64,000 nucleotides of DNA, taken from the NCBI GenBank assembly GCA_012515235.1, contig JAAYYU010000113.1, positions 62,001 to 126,000 on the forward strand, given 5' to 3'. Below, one piece after another: positions 1 through 9,100 of this stretch; position 1 is the stretch's first letter, and every line of letters begins with the position of its first letter. The position numbers and the translations under genes were made by a program. The DNA comes from Candidatus Anammoximicrobium sp. (GTDB taxonomy: Bacteria > Planctomycetota > Planctomycetia > Pirellulales > Pirellulaceae). The notes below the pieces were generated by a model that searched no databases, was not told where the DNA came from, and saw only the letters and a program-made list of their open reading frames with translations.

Positions 1-1608
1 AGCGTGCAGATCTCGCAGGCCCTGGCGCATGGGTTCTCCAAACAGCGGCCGGAAATGAACCAGGCGGAGGCTTGGGGCCTCTTCAGCCCGACCGCCGAAT
101 CGCATCTGCAATCGGTCATGGGGATGCAGACCTACGATTCCTTCCGCGCCTTGGATTTTCTCCTAGGCCTGCCGGACGTGGATCCGCAGCGGATCGCCGT
201 CACCGGCGCCAGCGGCGGCGGCACGCAGACGTTCATTTTGAGCCCCCTCGATCCCCGCGTCACCGTCGCGGTTCCGGCCGTGATGGTCTCGACCGCCATG
301 CAAGGCGGCTGCACGTGCGAGAACGCGAGTCTGCTGCGCGTGGGGACCGGAAACGTCGAGTTCGCGGCGTTGTTCGCCCCCAGACCGCTGTGTTTGCTGT
401 CCGCCGACGACTGGACCAAGGAGATGCCCAGCAAGGGATTCCCGCAGTTGCAGGAGCACTACCGGTTGCTGGACGCGGAGAAGAACGTACAGCATCATCC
501 CCTGTTGCACTTCGAGCACAACTACAACTACGTCAGCCGGGCAAAGATGTACGCTTGGCTGAACGCGCAGTTCCACCTGGGGTTGCCGACGCCGATTGTC
601 GAGGAGGACTATCCGCGTTTGACCGCCGCCGAGTTGACCGTCTGGGACGACGCGCATCCCAAGCCGCAGGGTGGCGACGACTTCGAGCGGCAGTTGTTGC
701 GCTGGTGGACCGAAGACGCCCGGAAACAGCTGGCTCAAGTGATTCCCAACGACGCCGCGTCCTTGCCGCGTTACCGGGAGGTTGTCGGCGGGGCCGTCGA
801 CGTCGTGATCGGCGCGCGGTTGCCGGCCGCAGAAGACGTGCGGTTCGAGCAGACGACGAGCCGCGACGGCGAAAAGTCCCGCACGGTCGCAGGCTTGTTA
901 CGCAACGCGGCGCAGGGCAGCGAATTGCCGGTCGTGGTCCTGGAGCCGAAAACGGCCGGGCCATGCGTCGTCGTGTGGCTTAGCCGGGATGGCAAGGCGG
1001 GCCTGTTCACCGCCGCGGGCCAGCCGCAGTCCGCCGTCGCGAGTCTGCTGGAGGCGGGCGTGACCGTCGTGGGCGTCGACTTGATCTATCAAGGCGAATT
1101 CCTGGCGGACGGCAAGCCGCTAGCGCGGACCCGCCGCGTGGAGAATCCGCGCGAAGCGGCCGCCTATACGTTCGGCTACAACCGCGCAGTGTTCGCCCAG
1201 CGCGTGCATGATGTGTTGACGGTTGTCCGCTTTGCAAAGTCCCGTCGCGACGAGACGGCCGTGTCGCTCGTCGGACTGGACGGGGCGGGGCCTTGGGCCG
1301 CCGCCGCGTTGGCTCAGGCCGACGGCGCGATCGCCAGGGCAGCGGTCGATACCGGCTCGTTCCGTTTTGGCCAAGTGCTCGATCTCCACTCGCCGGATTT
1401 CCTGCCCGGCGGGGCGAAGTATTTTGACTTGCCCGGCATGATCGCATTGGCCGCCCCGACTCCCCTGTGGCTCGCGGGCGAAGGCACGGCAGCACCGGAC
1501 GTGGTGGCCGCCGCCTATCAAGCTGCCGGGGGCCGGCAAGCTTTGACGATGGGCGAAGAGGTAGCAGAAAAACGGACCGAGGCCGCCGTCCAGTGGCTGC
1601 TGAAGTAG
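1..1608 (+). CDS. Alpha/beta hydrolase, acetyl xylan esterase-like (5' partial)
   Basis: The frame is open from base 1, so the true start lies outside the window. About 535 residues are visible. The nucleophile elbow is VTGASGGGTQ, a G-x-S-x-G motif. It is followed by a candidate acid in LLSADDWT and a candidate histidine in HFEHNYNYV, giving the Ser-Asp-His order of alpha/beta hydrolases. This layout resembles the large acetyl-xylan-esterase-like proteins common in planctomycetes, which are thought to deacylate plant or algal polysaccharides. The second half (after about residue 270) looks like a further, degenerate hydrolase-like or beta-rich domain. Family membership is fairly secure; the substrate is inference. 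A long hairpin follows the stop codon. Confidence 0.72.
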   Translation, partial: SVQISQALAHGFSKQRPEMNQAEAWGLFSPTAESHLQSVMGMQTYDSFRALDFLLGLPDVDPQRIAVTGASGGGTQTFILSPLDPRVTVAVPAVMVSTAMQGGCTCENASLLRVGTGNVEFAALFAPRPLCLLSADDWTKEMPSKGFPQLQEHYRLLDAEKNVQHHPLLHFEHNYNYVSRAKMYAWLNAQFHLGLPTPIVEEDYPRLTAAELTVWDDAHPKPQGGDDFERQLLRWWTEDARKQLAQVIPNDAASLPRYREVVGGAVDVVIGARLPAAEDVRFEQTTSRDGEKSRTVAGLLRNAAQGSELPVVVLEPKTAGPCVVVWLSRDGKAGLFTAAGQPQSAVASLLEAGVTVVGVDLIYQGEFLADGKPLARTRRVENPREAAAYTFGYNRAVFAQRVHDVLTVVRFAKSRRDETAVSLVGLDGAGPWAAAALAQADGAIARAAVDTGSFRFGQVLDLHSPDFLPGGAKYFDLPGMIALAAPTPLWLAGEGTAAPDVVAAAYQAAGGRQALTMGEEVAEKRTEAAVQWLLK

Positions 1609-1615
1609 CCGCGCA

Positions 1616-1682
1616 CACAGCACACTGGCCGGCAGGGCACCGGTGCCTCTCCCAACACCGGTCCCTGCCGGCTGGTGCTGTG
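1616..1682. repeat. 67-bp near-perfect hairpin
   Basis: The outer arms CACAGCAC (1616-1623) and GTGCTGTG (1675-1682) are exact complements. The inner arms GCCGGCAGGG-C-ACCGGTG and CACCGGTCCCTGCCGGC pair except for one bulged base, leaving a loop of about 10 nt. It begins 7 bp after the esterase stop and has no T-run. It could act as a Rho-independent-like barrier or be a dispersed palindromic element. Confidence 0.6.
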
Positions 1683-2299
1683 CATCGTCGAACCCTCCTT
1701 TGTCACAGTTCCGGGCCAGCTGAAACACAATTGCCAACAACGCTGGACTGCAGCCGCGGCTTCTGCCCAGCGTTCCTGCTGGCCGCCTTCAATGCAAGTG
1801 GCGCTCCAGAACTGACCCTCCCCCCGGATCGCCGCGCTTCTTGACGCGACCTCGCCTGGCGCAACCGTTTTTTGAAACGGGACTTAAGAGCGTTTTGCGG
1901 GTCTTTGGCGCGGCGCGACGCCGAGGGCGTCCGCGCGACAGTCGTCGCATCCACTTGCCGCATTCTTGGGCAAACTGCCGGATTCGTTGGCACGCCCCCC
2001 GCAATCGTCGCGTTCGGAATTTCAGGGACAGTCTTCGTATCCTGCCCGGACAACACTGCGTTCGTGCGGCGACGGGTCGCGCACTATTCCGTTTATACCG
2101 GTCGAACCGACAAGTCCGGCGAAACCGGCAAAATCGCTTCTACCGGCGGCGGACGCGTTGATCGACAACGGCCTCATTACCAGCCGATAACAAACGCACC
2201 GCTGTCTTATGGAAGCAGTATCCCCTTAATTGGATTACCTAGGGTGAGGCTCGGTGCAACGCCCCATCCGCTGCACGACAGATCCTTGCGGAGTCAATC
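1683..2299. other. Intergenic region, no gene seen
   Basis: About 600 bp separate the hairpin from the transglutaminase start. Short reading frames on both strands lack ribosome-binding sites and recognisable sequence. The last 30 bp hold CGGAG seven bases before the ATG at 2300. I see no convincing sigma-70 promoter and no RNA gene. Confidence 0.5.
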
Positions 2300-3787
2300 A
2301 TGGCAACATCGGCAATTGTGTTCTTGATGATGGTGGCCAACGGCTTTGGCGCCACCACTCCGAAATCCGTCGTCGAGAAGCAAAACCGGGCCTTTGAACA
2401 GTACTGGGGAACCGCGTTTGTTTGGAAGTTCGACGATCTGCCGACGACGGGCACCGTTCCGAATTTTCGCGTGCCCTACTCCGGCCACATCTATACAGAT
2501 CGCAGCGGCGGGACGGTGAACTCGTTGCGCAAGTACGATCAGGCTTTCCACGGCGGGCGGCCGTTGGCGGTTGGCTTTGAAGAATGGGACACGACGGCGT
2601 TCAAAAAGACGACTCCCCGCAAGGGGCCGCTCGGCATGACGTGGGGCATGAAGATGGAAACGCCCAACTGGCACGGCCACTGCAACGGCTGGACCGCCGC
2701 CGCGATCCGACACGCGGAACCGAAGAACAACGTCACGGTGAACGGCGTTACGTTTACGCCCGCCGACATCAAAGGCCTGCTCGCCGAAATCTACATGTAC
2801 AACGACGTGGACCATCTAGCTGGCGTCGATGACGAACTGGAACCCGGCCATTTCCATGCGATCCTCGCCAACTGGCTGGGGCGCGGAGCGCACACGCTGG
2901 GCATGGAAGCCGATCCCAGCGAAGAAAAATGGAACTATCCGATTTATGCGTTCAGTTCCTCCTCGGCCAAGCGGTCCCCTCAGCGCGTTGAGGTCAAGTT
3001 GAATCTGGCCTATATTAAGGACTCCAACGGCGAGTATCAGGTATCGCCTCGATACCGCCGCGTGAAGTCGTTCCATTACGACTTGTACCTGAACGCGGCC
3101 GGCGAAATCATCGGCGGCAAGTGGTACAACGACAGTGCGTTGATCGATATGCTGTGGCTGCCCCTGCGCCCCAAGCAAGGGCGGCAGAAGGGGAACGAGT
3201 CCGGCAGCCCCTATGTGGACGTGAACAAAGTGCTGGCGATCTGGCGCCAGTCGGCCGATCCGGAGGAGCGGGAAAGGTGGGTGCTGGTCGATCCGCCCAA
3301 AGAGGACCGCATCACCAACATCGCGGACATCAAAACCCTGATTCCCGTGCAGGACCCCCACGCCCCGCGTCCCGCAGCCTCGGTCGCAACGGTTCCCTGG
3401 CCGAACCCCTGGCCGGCGACCACCAGCACGCCGCCGGCGACCACCAGCACGCCGTCGGCGCAGCCCGGCACGCCGCGGGTGCAGCCCGTCACGCCGGCGC
3501 CGCCGGCCGCTGCCACGGTAATCCCCGCCCCGCCGACAAGGCCTGAGACTCGGACAGAGACCGCCCCCGTCGCGAGGGCGGCGGAGATTCATCTGACCGA
3601 CCGGGTAGCGGAACCGGAGGCGGTCGGGCCGGATCGCGGTTTGATCGGCGACGAAAGCGGACTCGACGCGCCGGAAGAAATGCCGAACGCGCCGGAAATC
3701 CTCTCCGAGACGGAAACCGGGGACGCCGCGCCGGTCGCCGATGAGGCGAGCGAGGAACTGCCCTGGGACGAGGGCTGCGACGACTGA
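2300..3787 (+). CDS. Transglutaminase elicitor-type protein (TGase_elicitor family)
   Basis: This 495-aa protein has a short hydrophobic N-terminus (likely signal peptide). Its core matches, from memory, the oomycete elicitor transglutaminases: VWKFDDLPTTG near residue 41, the active-site block NWHGHCNGWTAAAI with candidate nucleophile Cys128, NGVTFTPADIKGL, the His-containing GHFHAILANW (about 183-192), and GEIIGGKWYNDS with WLPLRP further on. Residues from about 355 form a Pro/Ala/Thr-rich low-complexity tail that includes two 21-bp tandem units (3418-3459) and ends in an acidic stretch. Members cross-link proteins through Gln-Lys isopeptide bonds. The start is supported by CGGAG seven bases upstream. 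The gene is monocistronic and ends at a strong terminator. The physiological substrate in a bacterium is unknown. Confidence 0.78.
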   Translation: MATSAIVFLMMVANGFGATTPKSVVEKQNRAFEQYWGTAFVWKFDDLPTTGTVPNFRVPYSGHIYTDRSGGTVNSLRKYDQAFHGGRPLAVGFEEWDTTAFKKTTPRKGPLGMTWGMKMETPNWHGHCNGWTAAAIRHAEPKNNVTVNGVTFTPADIKGLLAEIYMYNDVDHLAGVDDELEPGHFHAILANWLGRGAHTLGMEADPSEEKWNYPIYAFSSSSAKRSPQRVEVKLNLAYIKDSNGEYQVSPRYRRVKSFHYDLYLNAAGEIIGGKWYNDSALIDMLWLPLRPKQGRQKGNESGSPYVDVNKVLAIWRQSADPEERERWVLVDPPKEDRITNIADIKTLIPVQDPHAPRPAASVATVPWPNPWPATTSTPPATTSTPSAQPGTPRVQPVTPAPPAAATVIPAPPTRPETRTETAPVARAAEIHLTDRVAEPEAVGPDRGLIGDESGLDAPEEMPNAPEILSETETGDAAPVADEASEELPWDEGCDD

Positions 3788-3813
3788 GGCGTCAAACCGG
3801 AGCCAGTCGTCTC

Positions 3814-3845
3814 AACCCGGCCTCTTCGCGGAAGCCGGGTTTTTT
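3814..3845 (+). terminator. Rho-independent terminator after the transglutaminase gene
   Basis: The stem AACCCGGC (3814-3821) pairs with GCCGGGTT (3834-3841) around a 12-nt loop and runs into a T-tract at 3840-3845. It sits between convergent genes. Confidence 0.8.
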
Positions 3846-3864
3846 GCTGCGCTTGCGGAACCGG

Positions 3865-4869
3865 TCACACGGCCGGCTGGACGGCCGCTTCGCCGCGGGC
3901 GGCCAGCGCGGCGTCGATGCGCTGCAGCGGCCCGTCGTCCAGTCGCCAGCCCATCCCGCCCGCGGTCTCGACGATCTGGTACGGCCGCTTGGCCCCGCAC
4001 AGGGCGGCCGTAATGCCCTCCCGGTGAATCGTCCAATTGATGGCGACTTGGGCCACGGTCCTGCCGAGGTCCTGCGCGATCTCGCGCAGGCAGTCCACAA
4101 AATCCTGGTTCTTCTGCCACTGGTCGCCTTGAAACATGACGTACTTCGCGCGGCCGTCGCCGCGAGGAAAAGCGTAGTTGCGAGGCAGACGGCCGGCCAG
4201 CAGGCCCTTCAGCAGCGGCCAGTAAACGACCACCGCGACGCCGTGTCGCCGGCACCAAGGCAGCGTGTCCCGTTCGATCTGCCGCTGGAGCATGTTGTAC
4301 GGAGGCTGGAAGGCGGCGAGGGGGCAAACGGCGTGGAACGTCTCCAGTTGCTCCAGCGTCACGTTGGACACGCCGACGCAGCGGGTCTTGCCGGCCGCCA
4401 TCAGGTCCCGCAAGGCGCCGGCCGACTCGGCCAGCGGCGTGGCCGGGTCGGGGGCGTGCAGATAGAGCAGGTCCACGCGGTCCGTGCCCAGTCGCCGCAA
4501 GCTCTCCTCGCACTCCCGCCGCAGCCTTTCGGGCCGGGCATCCAGCAGGCGTTTGCCTTGCGGGTCGTAGTGGAGGCCGCCCTTGGTCGCGATCACGATT
4601 TCGTCGCGGCGATGGCCCAGGCCCCGCCCGATCAGCCGCTCACTCTCGCCCTCCCGGCCGTAGCAATAGGCCGTGTCGAAGAAATTCACGCCGTGATCCA
4701 GGGCGGCCTGCAACGTGGCCAGACTGTCCGCGTCGTTCACGTCCAGACTGGTCATGCCCGCAATCGGCCAGCAACCCATCGCCACGGGGGAGACCCGCAA
4801 CCCGGAGTCGCCCAAACTGCGATCTTCGTCCTTGTAGCTCATGAAACCCATGGTACGGGACCGTTGCAC
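3865..4869 (-). CDS. Aldo/keto reductase
   Basis: This is a 334-aa NAD(P)H-dependent TIM-barrel oxidoreductase. The AKR tetrad is readable: Asp65 and Tyr70 in DTAYCYG, Lys96 in IATKGG, and His138 in YLHAPD. GVSNVTLEQL is the usual strand-6 signature. No signal peptide is seen, so it is probably cytoplasmic. I chose the GTG start at 4869 because GGAG lies four bases upstream; ATG codons at 4851 and 4842 are alternatives without a ribosome-binding site. It is divergent from the gene at 4995. Its substrate among sugars or carbonyls cannot be told from sequence. Confidence 0.88.
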   Translation of the reverse strand: MQRSRTMGFMSYKDEDRSLGDSGLRVSPVAMGCWPIAGMTSLDVNDADSLATLQAALDHGVNFFDTAYCYGREGESERLIGRGLGHRRDEIVIATKGGLHYDPQGKRLLDARPERLRRECEESLRRLGTDRVDLLYLHAPDPATPLAESAGALRDLMAAGKTRCVGVSNVTLEQLETFHAVCPLAAFQPPYNMLQRQIERDTLPWCRRHGVAVVVYWPLLKGLLAGRLPRNYAFPRGDGRAKYVMFQGDQWQKNQDFVDCLREIAQDLGRTVAQVAINWTIHREGITAALCGAKRPYQIVETAGGMGWRLDDGPLQRIDAALAARGEAAVQPAV

Positions 4870-4994
4870 GATTCTCCAAGAGGGGGTACGGTAAAGGGTG
4901 CAGCGTAAACTCTCGTCCCGCTTGAGCGGTGGGCAGAGCAGTCCCGGGCCCTCTCGCTCGTCACGTCGCCGGGCTGCAAGGAGGAACCAGGGCC

Positions 4995-5759
4995 ATGCGT
5001 ACCTATCTGTACCTGTCGATGACGCCCGAGTCGCTGGTGGCGTCGCAATTGCCTCCCGATGAGTTTGGCGCCTACATGGCCGTCGGCACGCGCAAGAGCG
5101 CGCATGGCCAGGTGATCTTTTTCGACCTTCTGGAAGGCTTCCAGAGCGATCAGTTCGACCTGGATTACGCGGCCGAGAACTGTGTTTCCCACGCGGACGG
5201 CAAGCCCAAGAACTCGCTGTACCTGGCGATCTACCGCGTTCTGGAGCGAGTGCCCCTGGCGGCCGTCAACAGTCTCTGGCTGACCACTTCGCACGGCAAG
5301 ACGTTGGAATTGAAACAGACCAAGCCGTTGCCCGATTTCGCAGATCGCTTCTACCTGTACCAGGAACTGTGCCCCGTCCACCCGCTGATCGCCAGCAAGT
5401 TGGCGCCCCACGAATTCGCGGCGTTCATCACGCGTCCGGACAAGCCGCTGCAGGTTCCCCGGATCTGCTTTCTCGATTTCGACCTGGGCGAGATGGCCAA
5501 CGACCCGGAAAACGGCAAGCCCAATCAACTGTACTACCCGGACCCGTTCTGGCATCTGCGCGGGTGCCTGCTGGAGTTGCAAAGCAGTCCCAAGAAGCAC
5601 AGCAAGACGGTCGACCGGCTGCACCCGCAAGCCTTTCCCTATCACTGCATCCGAACCGGATTCTATTTGGGCGACGCCGACGGCGTGCTGTTTTTCCCCT
5701 TTCCGACGCACGTCGAGTTGGAGGGCAAGCACTACGCCTGGTGGCGGTCGACACGGTGA
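4995..5759 (+). CDS. Conserved-looking protein of unknown function, 254 aa
   Basis: I do not recognise a family. The start is well supported: AAGGAGG lies about 9 bases before the ATG at 4995, inside a longer reading frame. The protein has no signal peptide or membrane segment, so it is probably cytoplasmic. It is rich in aromatic residues and contains two similar segments: PPDEFGAYMAVGTRKS followed by VIFFDLLEGF, and APHEFAAFITRPDKP followed by ICFLDFDLGE. This suggests an internal duplication of a domain of about 120-130 residues. Coding character is normal for the region. It is transcribed away from the aldo/keto reductase and converges on the 89-aa gene. Confidence 0.75.
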   Translation: MRTYLYLSMTPESLVASQLPPDEFGAYMAVGTRKSAHGQVIFFDLLEGFQSDQFDLDYAAENCVSHADGKPKNSLYLAIYRVLERVPLAAVNSLWLTTSHGKTLELKQTKPLPDFADRFYLYQELCPVHPLIASKLAPHEFAAFITRPDKPLQVPRICFLDFDLGEMANDPENGKPNQLYYPDPFWHLRGCLLELQSSPKKHSKTVDRLHPQAFPYHCIRTGFYLGDADGVLFFPFPTHVELEGKHYAWWRSTR

Positions 5760-5823
5760 GATGCCGCAGCCAGAGCGGGCCAGGAAAGCCGTCGCGTCGC
5801 GCGACACGGCAGAACGTCGCGGG

Positions 5824-6093
5824 CTACGAGCCGACGAGTTCGTACAGGCCGCGGCCCGTGTACTTGAGCTTGCCCTGCTTGACCAACTCGTCCCAGACTT
5901 CCTGAGGAAACTGGTCGGGCGGCCGGATGGCGACCACGCCGGACCTGCCGCCGCCGGACATGGGGCCGTAGCCCAGCCGTGACTCGTCGTCCAACCGCAT
6001 GAGTTTCAGGCGCTTGCGGAAGGCTTTCATGGCCTGCTGCAGTTCCTCTTTCGAAGGTGGCGCGGGGGACGGCGTGGCTGCTGCTTCAGACAT
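5824..6093 (-). CDS. Small conserved-looking protein, 89 aa
   Basis: The ATG at 6093 is preceded by AAGGAG about nine bases upstream. The protein starts with an Ala/Pro-rich stretch, continues with a charged helix (EELQQAMKAFRKRLKLMRLD), and ends in a compact segment containing SGVVAIRPPDQFPQEVWDEL and a C-terminal tyrosine-rich tail. The size and the helix-plus-winged pattern would suit a small nucleic-acid- or protein-binding domain, but that is inference. It lies 26 bp downstream of the giant propeller gene, so it may share its transcript. No export signal is seen, unlike its upstream neighbours. Confidence 0.72.
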   Translation of the reverse strand: MSEAAATPSPAPPSKEELQQAMKAFRKRLKLMRLDDESRLGYGPMSGGGRSGVVAIRPPDQFPQEVWDELVKQGKLKYTGRGLYELVGS

Positions 6094-6119
6094 GAGGGAC
6101 TCCTTGTTGCTGGCAGATT

Positions 6120-9100
6120 TCATGATTCCGGGAGGATTTCCAGGCCGCACAACAGGGGCGGCTGGGACGAAAGCGGCTGGAACTCGACGGTCAAGCTGTC
6201 GGCAATCGGGATGTTGGAGAAACTCGCCACGATCGCCCGCAGTGGACCGCCAGCCTGGGCGACCGGGTCGAGTCGCGCCAGTACGTTCCGGCCCTGGATC
6301 ACGACGCCAAACACCCGCTGCGCAGGCTGCACCGCCACGTTCGGCTCGACGAAGTGCAGGCGGACGGTGAAGTGTTCGGATGGCGCTGCCGGCGGGGACG
6401 GGTTGGAGGACGGGACGGCCGGTGCGTTCTTCGGGTTGGCGACGAGTTGCGACAGGCCTTTGACAGCGGTTTCCACCGTTCGCGCCACGGCCGACTTCGG
6501 CTGCGGATCCTCGCGCGGGACCAGCCCGACGGTGAGTTTTTCCAGGCCCTCGACGCCCGAGGCGGCGACCCAGGCGGGGACGGCTCCGGAAATCCTCGAG
6601 CTGTGGTGGCGGAACCAACTCAGTTTCCCCTCGATCTGCACCGGGATCTTGGGCGACGCGCCGCCGACCTCCGGATGCTCCAGCCACAACACGCCGTCCT
6701 CCGAACGCCGGTCGCCGGGGGCGCCGAAGTTCAGGCCGAGCCGGCGAACATGGGTCCCCGCGCCCGGTTCCAGCGTGTACAGACTGTTGGTCCAGATCTC
6801 GGCTTCCGGCATGTGGATCAGCGCCAGCGAAGTCTGGTTCTGATAGGCGCACGTGCAAGTCCGCGTGTATTCGGGAGCGTTCAGCACGCCGTCGGCCACG
6901 ATCAGGTTCGACGTGCAGCCGGACTTGAAGCCGCCGAAATTGCCCGTGCCGCTGTGACCGCTCAGATCGTAAAACCCGGCGGCTCCCGAGCGGAACGTCA
7001 GCAGGTGCTCGCTGGCCACGCACGTGTTGCAGCCGTAGGTGCGGGCGAAGTTCCAGGCCACCGGCTCCTCGGTCAACGGGTGCAGGATGGTGGCCGGCGT
7101 CCCGTCCAGCAGGCGAAACGCGCCTTGCGACGCCTTGTAGCTGCCCGCATTGGTGATGATCAGGTCGTGGTGCAGGATACAGGGACCGACATAGGACAAA
7201 TCGGGTTTCTCCCACAACCGCCGTCCGTCCGCTCCGCGGAACGTCGCCAGGCCTTTGCCGGTTTCGTCGGGGCTGCGGTCGCCCGCGGCCGAGCCGGCTT
7301 CCAGCAGCACGTCGCGGGCCGCGGAATACCCCAACCAGGTCCCAAAGACTTTCTCCGTCTGCTGCCAAAGCCGCTGTCCGCTGCGGGCGTCCAACGCCAG
7401 CAGACGCGGGGCAGGCGGCTCCCGGCCGCGGCGGCGCAGGTGGTCCTCGACGCGTTTCGGCAACCGGTCCAGGCAATAGATCCGGCCGTTGCCGGCGACG
7501 ATGCCGTTGTGCAGGAAGCTCGCGTCCGCCGCAACGTTCCACAGCGTTTGGCCGGTGTGCCGGTCGAAGGCCGTCAGGCCCAGGCTGCCGTTGTGGTCCG
7601 GCGCCCAGGCAATGCCCCGCTTGCCTTCCGCCTTGTATTCGTAGCCCAGACGCTGGGAATAGTCTCCAAAGCCAGTTCCCGCCAGCAGCAGGTTCTCGTA
7701 CACGCCGATGAACGCCCACTGGGGCCGCTGTCCGTCTGCCTCCGGCAGTTCGAACTCGCGGACCGTTTCGCCGCTGGCCGCAGCCAACAGCAGACAGCGG
7801 CTGCCCAGCGCCAGGTACACTCCCTCCGGCGTGGCCACGTAGTTGGTTCCCCGCGCGTTGGCGCCCGGAATGTGAACCTGGTTGTAGGCGGTGCTCAGCG
7901 GCGTTTCGGCGTAGGTCTCGTCGAAGTAGATGTCCCGCGTTCCCAGGTCCTCAAATTCCCGTTTCCACAGCGTGCGGCCCGTGTAGACGTCGCGAGCGCT
8001 CAGGCAGCTGATGCCTTGAAGGAACAGCCGGCCGCCGGTGACCTGGGGGCTGGGACCATGACCGTGACGGGGCAGCACGTCCAGATTGGAATTGCCGCCG
8101 AACCACAGCAGGCCCAGCGGCAACCGCACGCGCTGGTCATCGGACTTGACCGTGTTGGCGATGTCCCCGTAGGCGTGCGTCCAGTCGGCGGCGCCGGGCA
8201 ACGGGCCCGCGCGGGTCACGACAACGGCCCGCTCGGTCCGCGCCAGTTGGGCCTTGGCCAAGTCCGCCTGCGCCAGCCCTTGTTCCGTCGCCAGCGGGTC
8301 TTCCGCCGGAATCCACAGCCGGCCGCCGTAGGGACGCAGCGATTCGTACACTGCGGCGAGCGTCTCGTGGTTCGCCAACCGTTCGGCCAGCGACGGCCCC
8401 ACGACGATCAGGCTGGCCATGTAGCGCGGCGGCCGGAAGGCGAGCGGATCGGCAACTCGGATCGCCACCCGGCGGCCGTACAGTCCGGCGGCATCGAACC
8501 GGCGCCGCAGCCGGGCGACCCGGTCGGCATCCGAATCGACCGCCACCACGTGCAGCTCGCTGGCCGCCACGACGGCCTCCAGCAACGGCTCGTCCTCGGC
8601 TCCGAGCCAAAGCGCATAGCCCTCGCGGGCCTCGGTTTGCCGCAACAGTTGCTCCGCGCGGTTCGCCGCTTCGGCAGGCGGCGCCAGCGGGCGCGGCGTG
8701 TCGGTCCAGCTTGTCACGCTGCTTGCGTCGCTGCTTGGGTTGGCGTTCTGGCCGGCGCCGAAGGCCATGATTCGGCCCTCGCGGCTCACGGCGAACAGCA
8801 TTCCGCTGGCGGCCAGCAGTCGCTCGACGCGGCCTTCCACCTCCAGCGACCAGGCGACGCGGGCCGCCTGGCCGGCGCTGGGCAGGTCGATCGACACGAT
8901 CTTGCCCGCTCCCGCCGCGTACAGTCGCCGGCCCGCCTTGATCAGGTCGCCGCTGCCGTCGGCCTCGACCTGCCACACCGTCCGTTTGTCCGCGGCAAAG
9001 GCCTGGATGGCCGCCGGGGCCAGCGTGCCATCCTTGTTCTTGCCGGGCGTGTTGGCGGCGTACGCGAAACCGTCGGCGAGCACCGGCTCGTTGATCGATA

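Noticed and set aside
1872..2327. 151-codon plus-strand frame before the transglutaminase
   Set aside because: It overlaps the transglutaminase start, lacks a ribosome-binding site and has no recognisable pattern.
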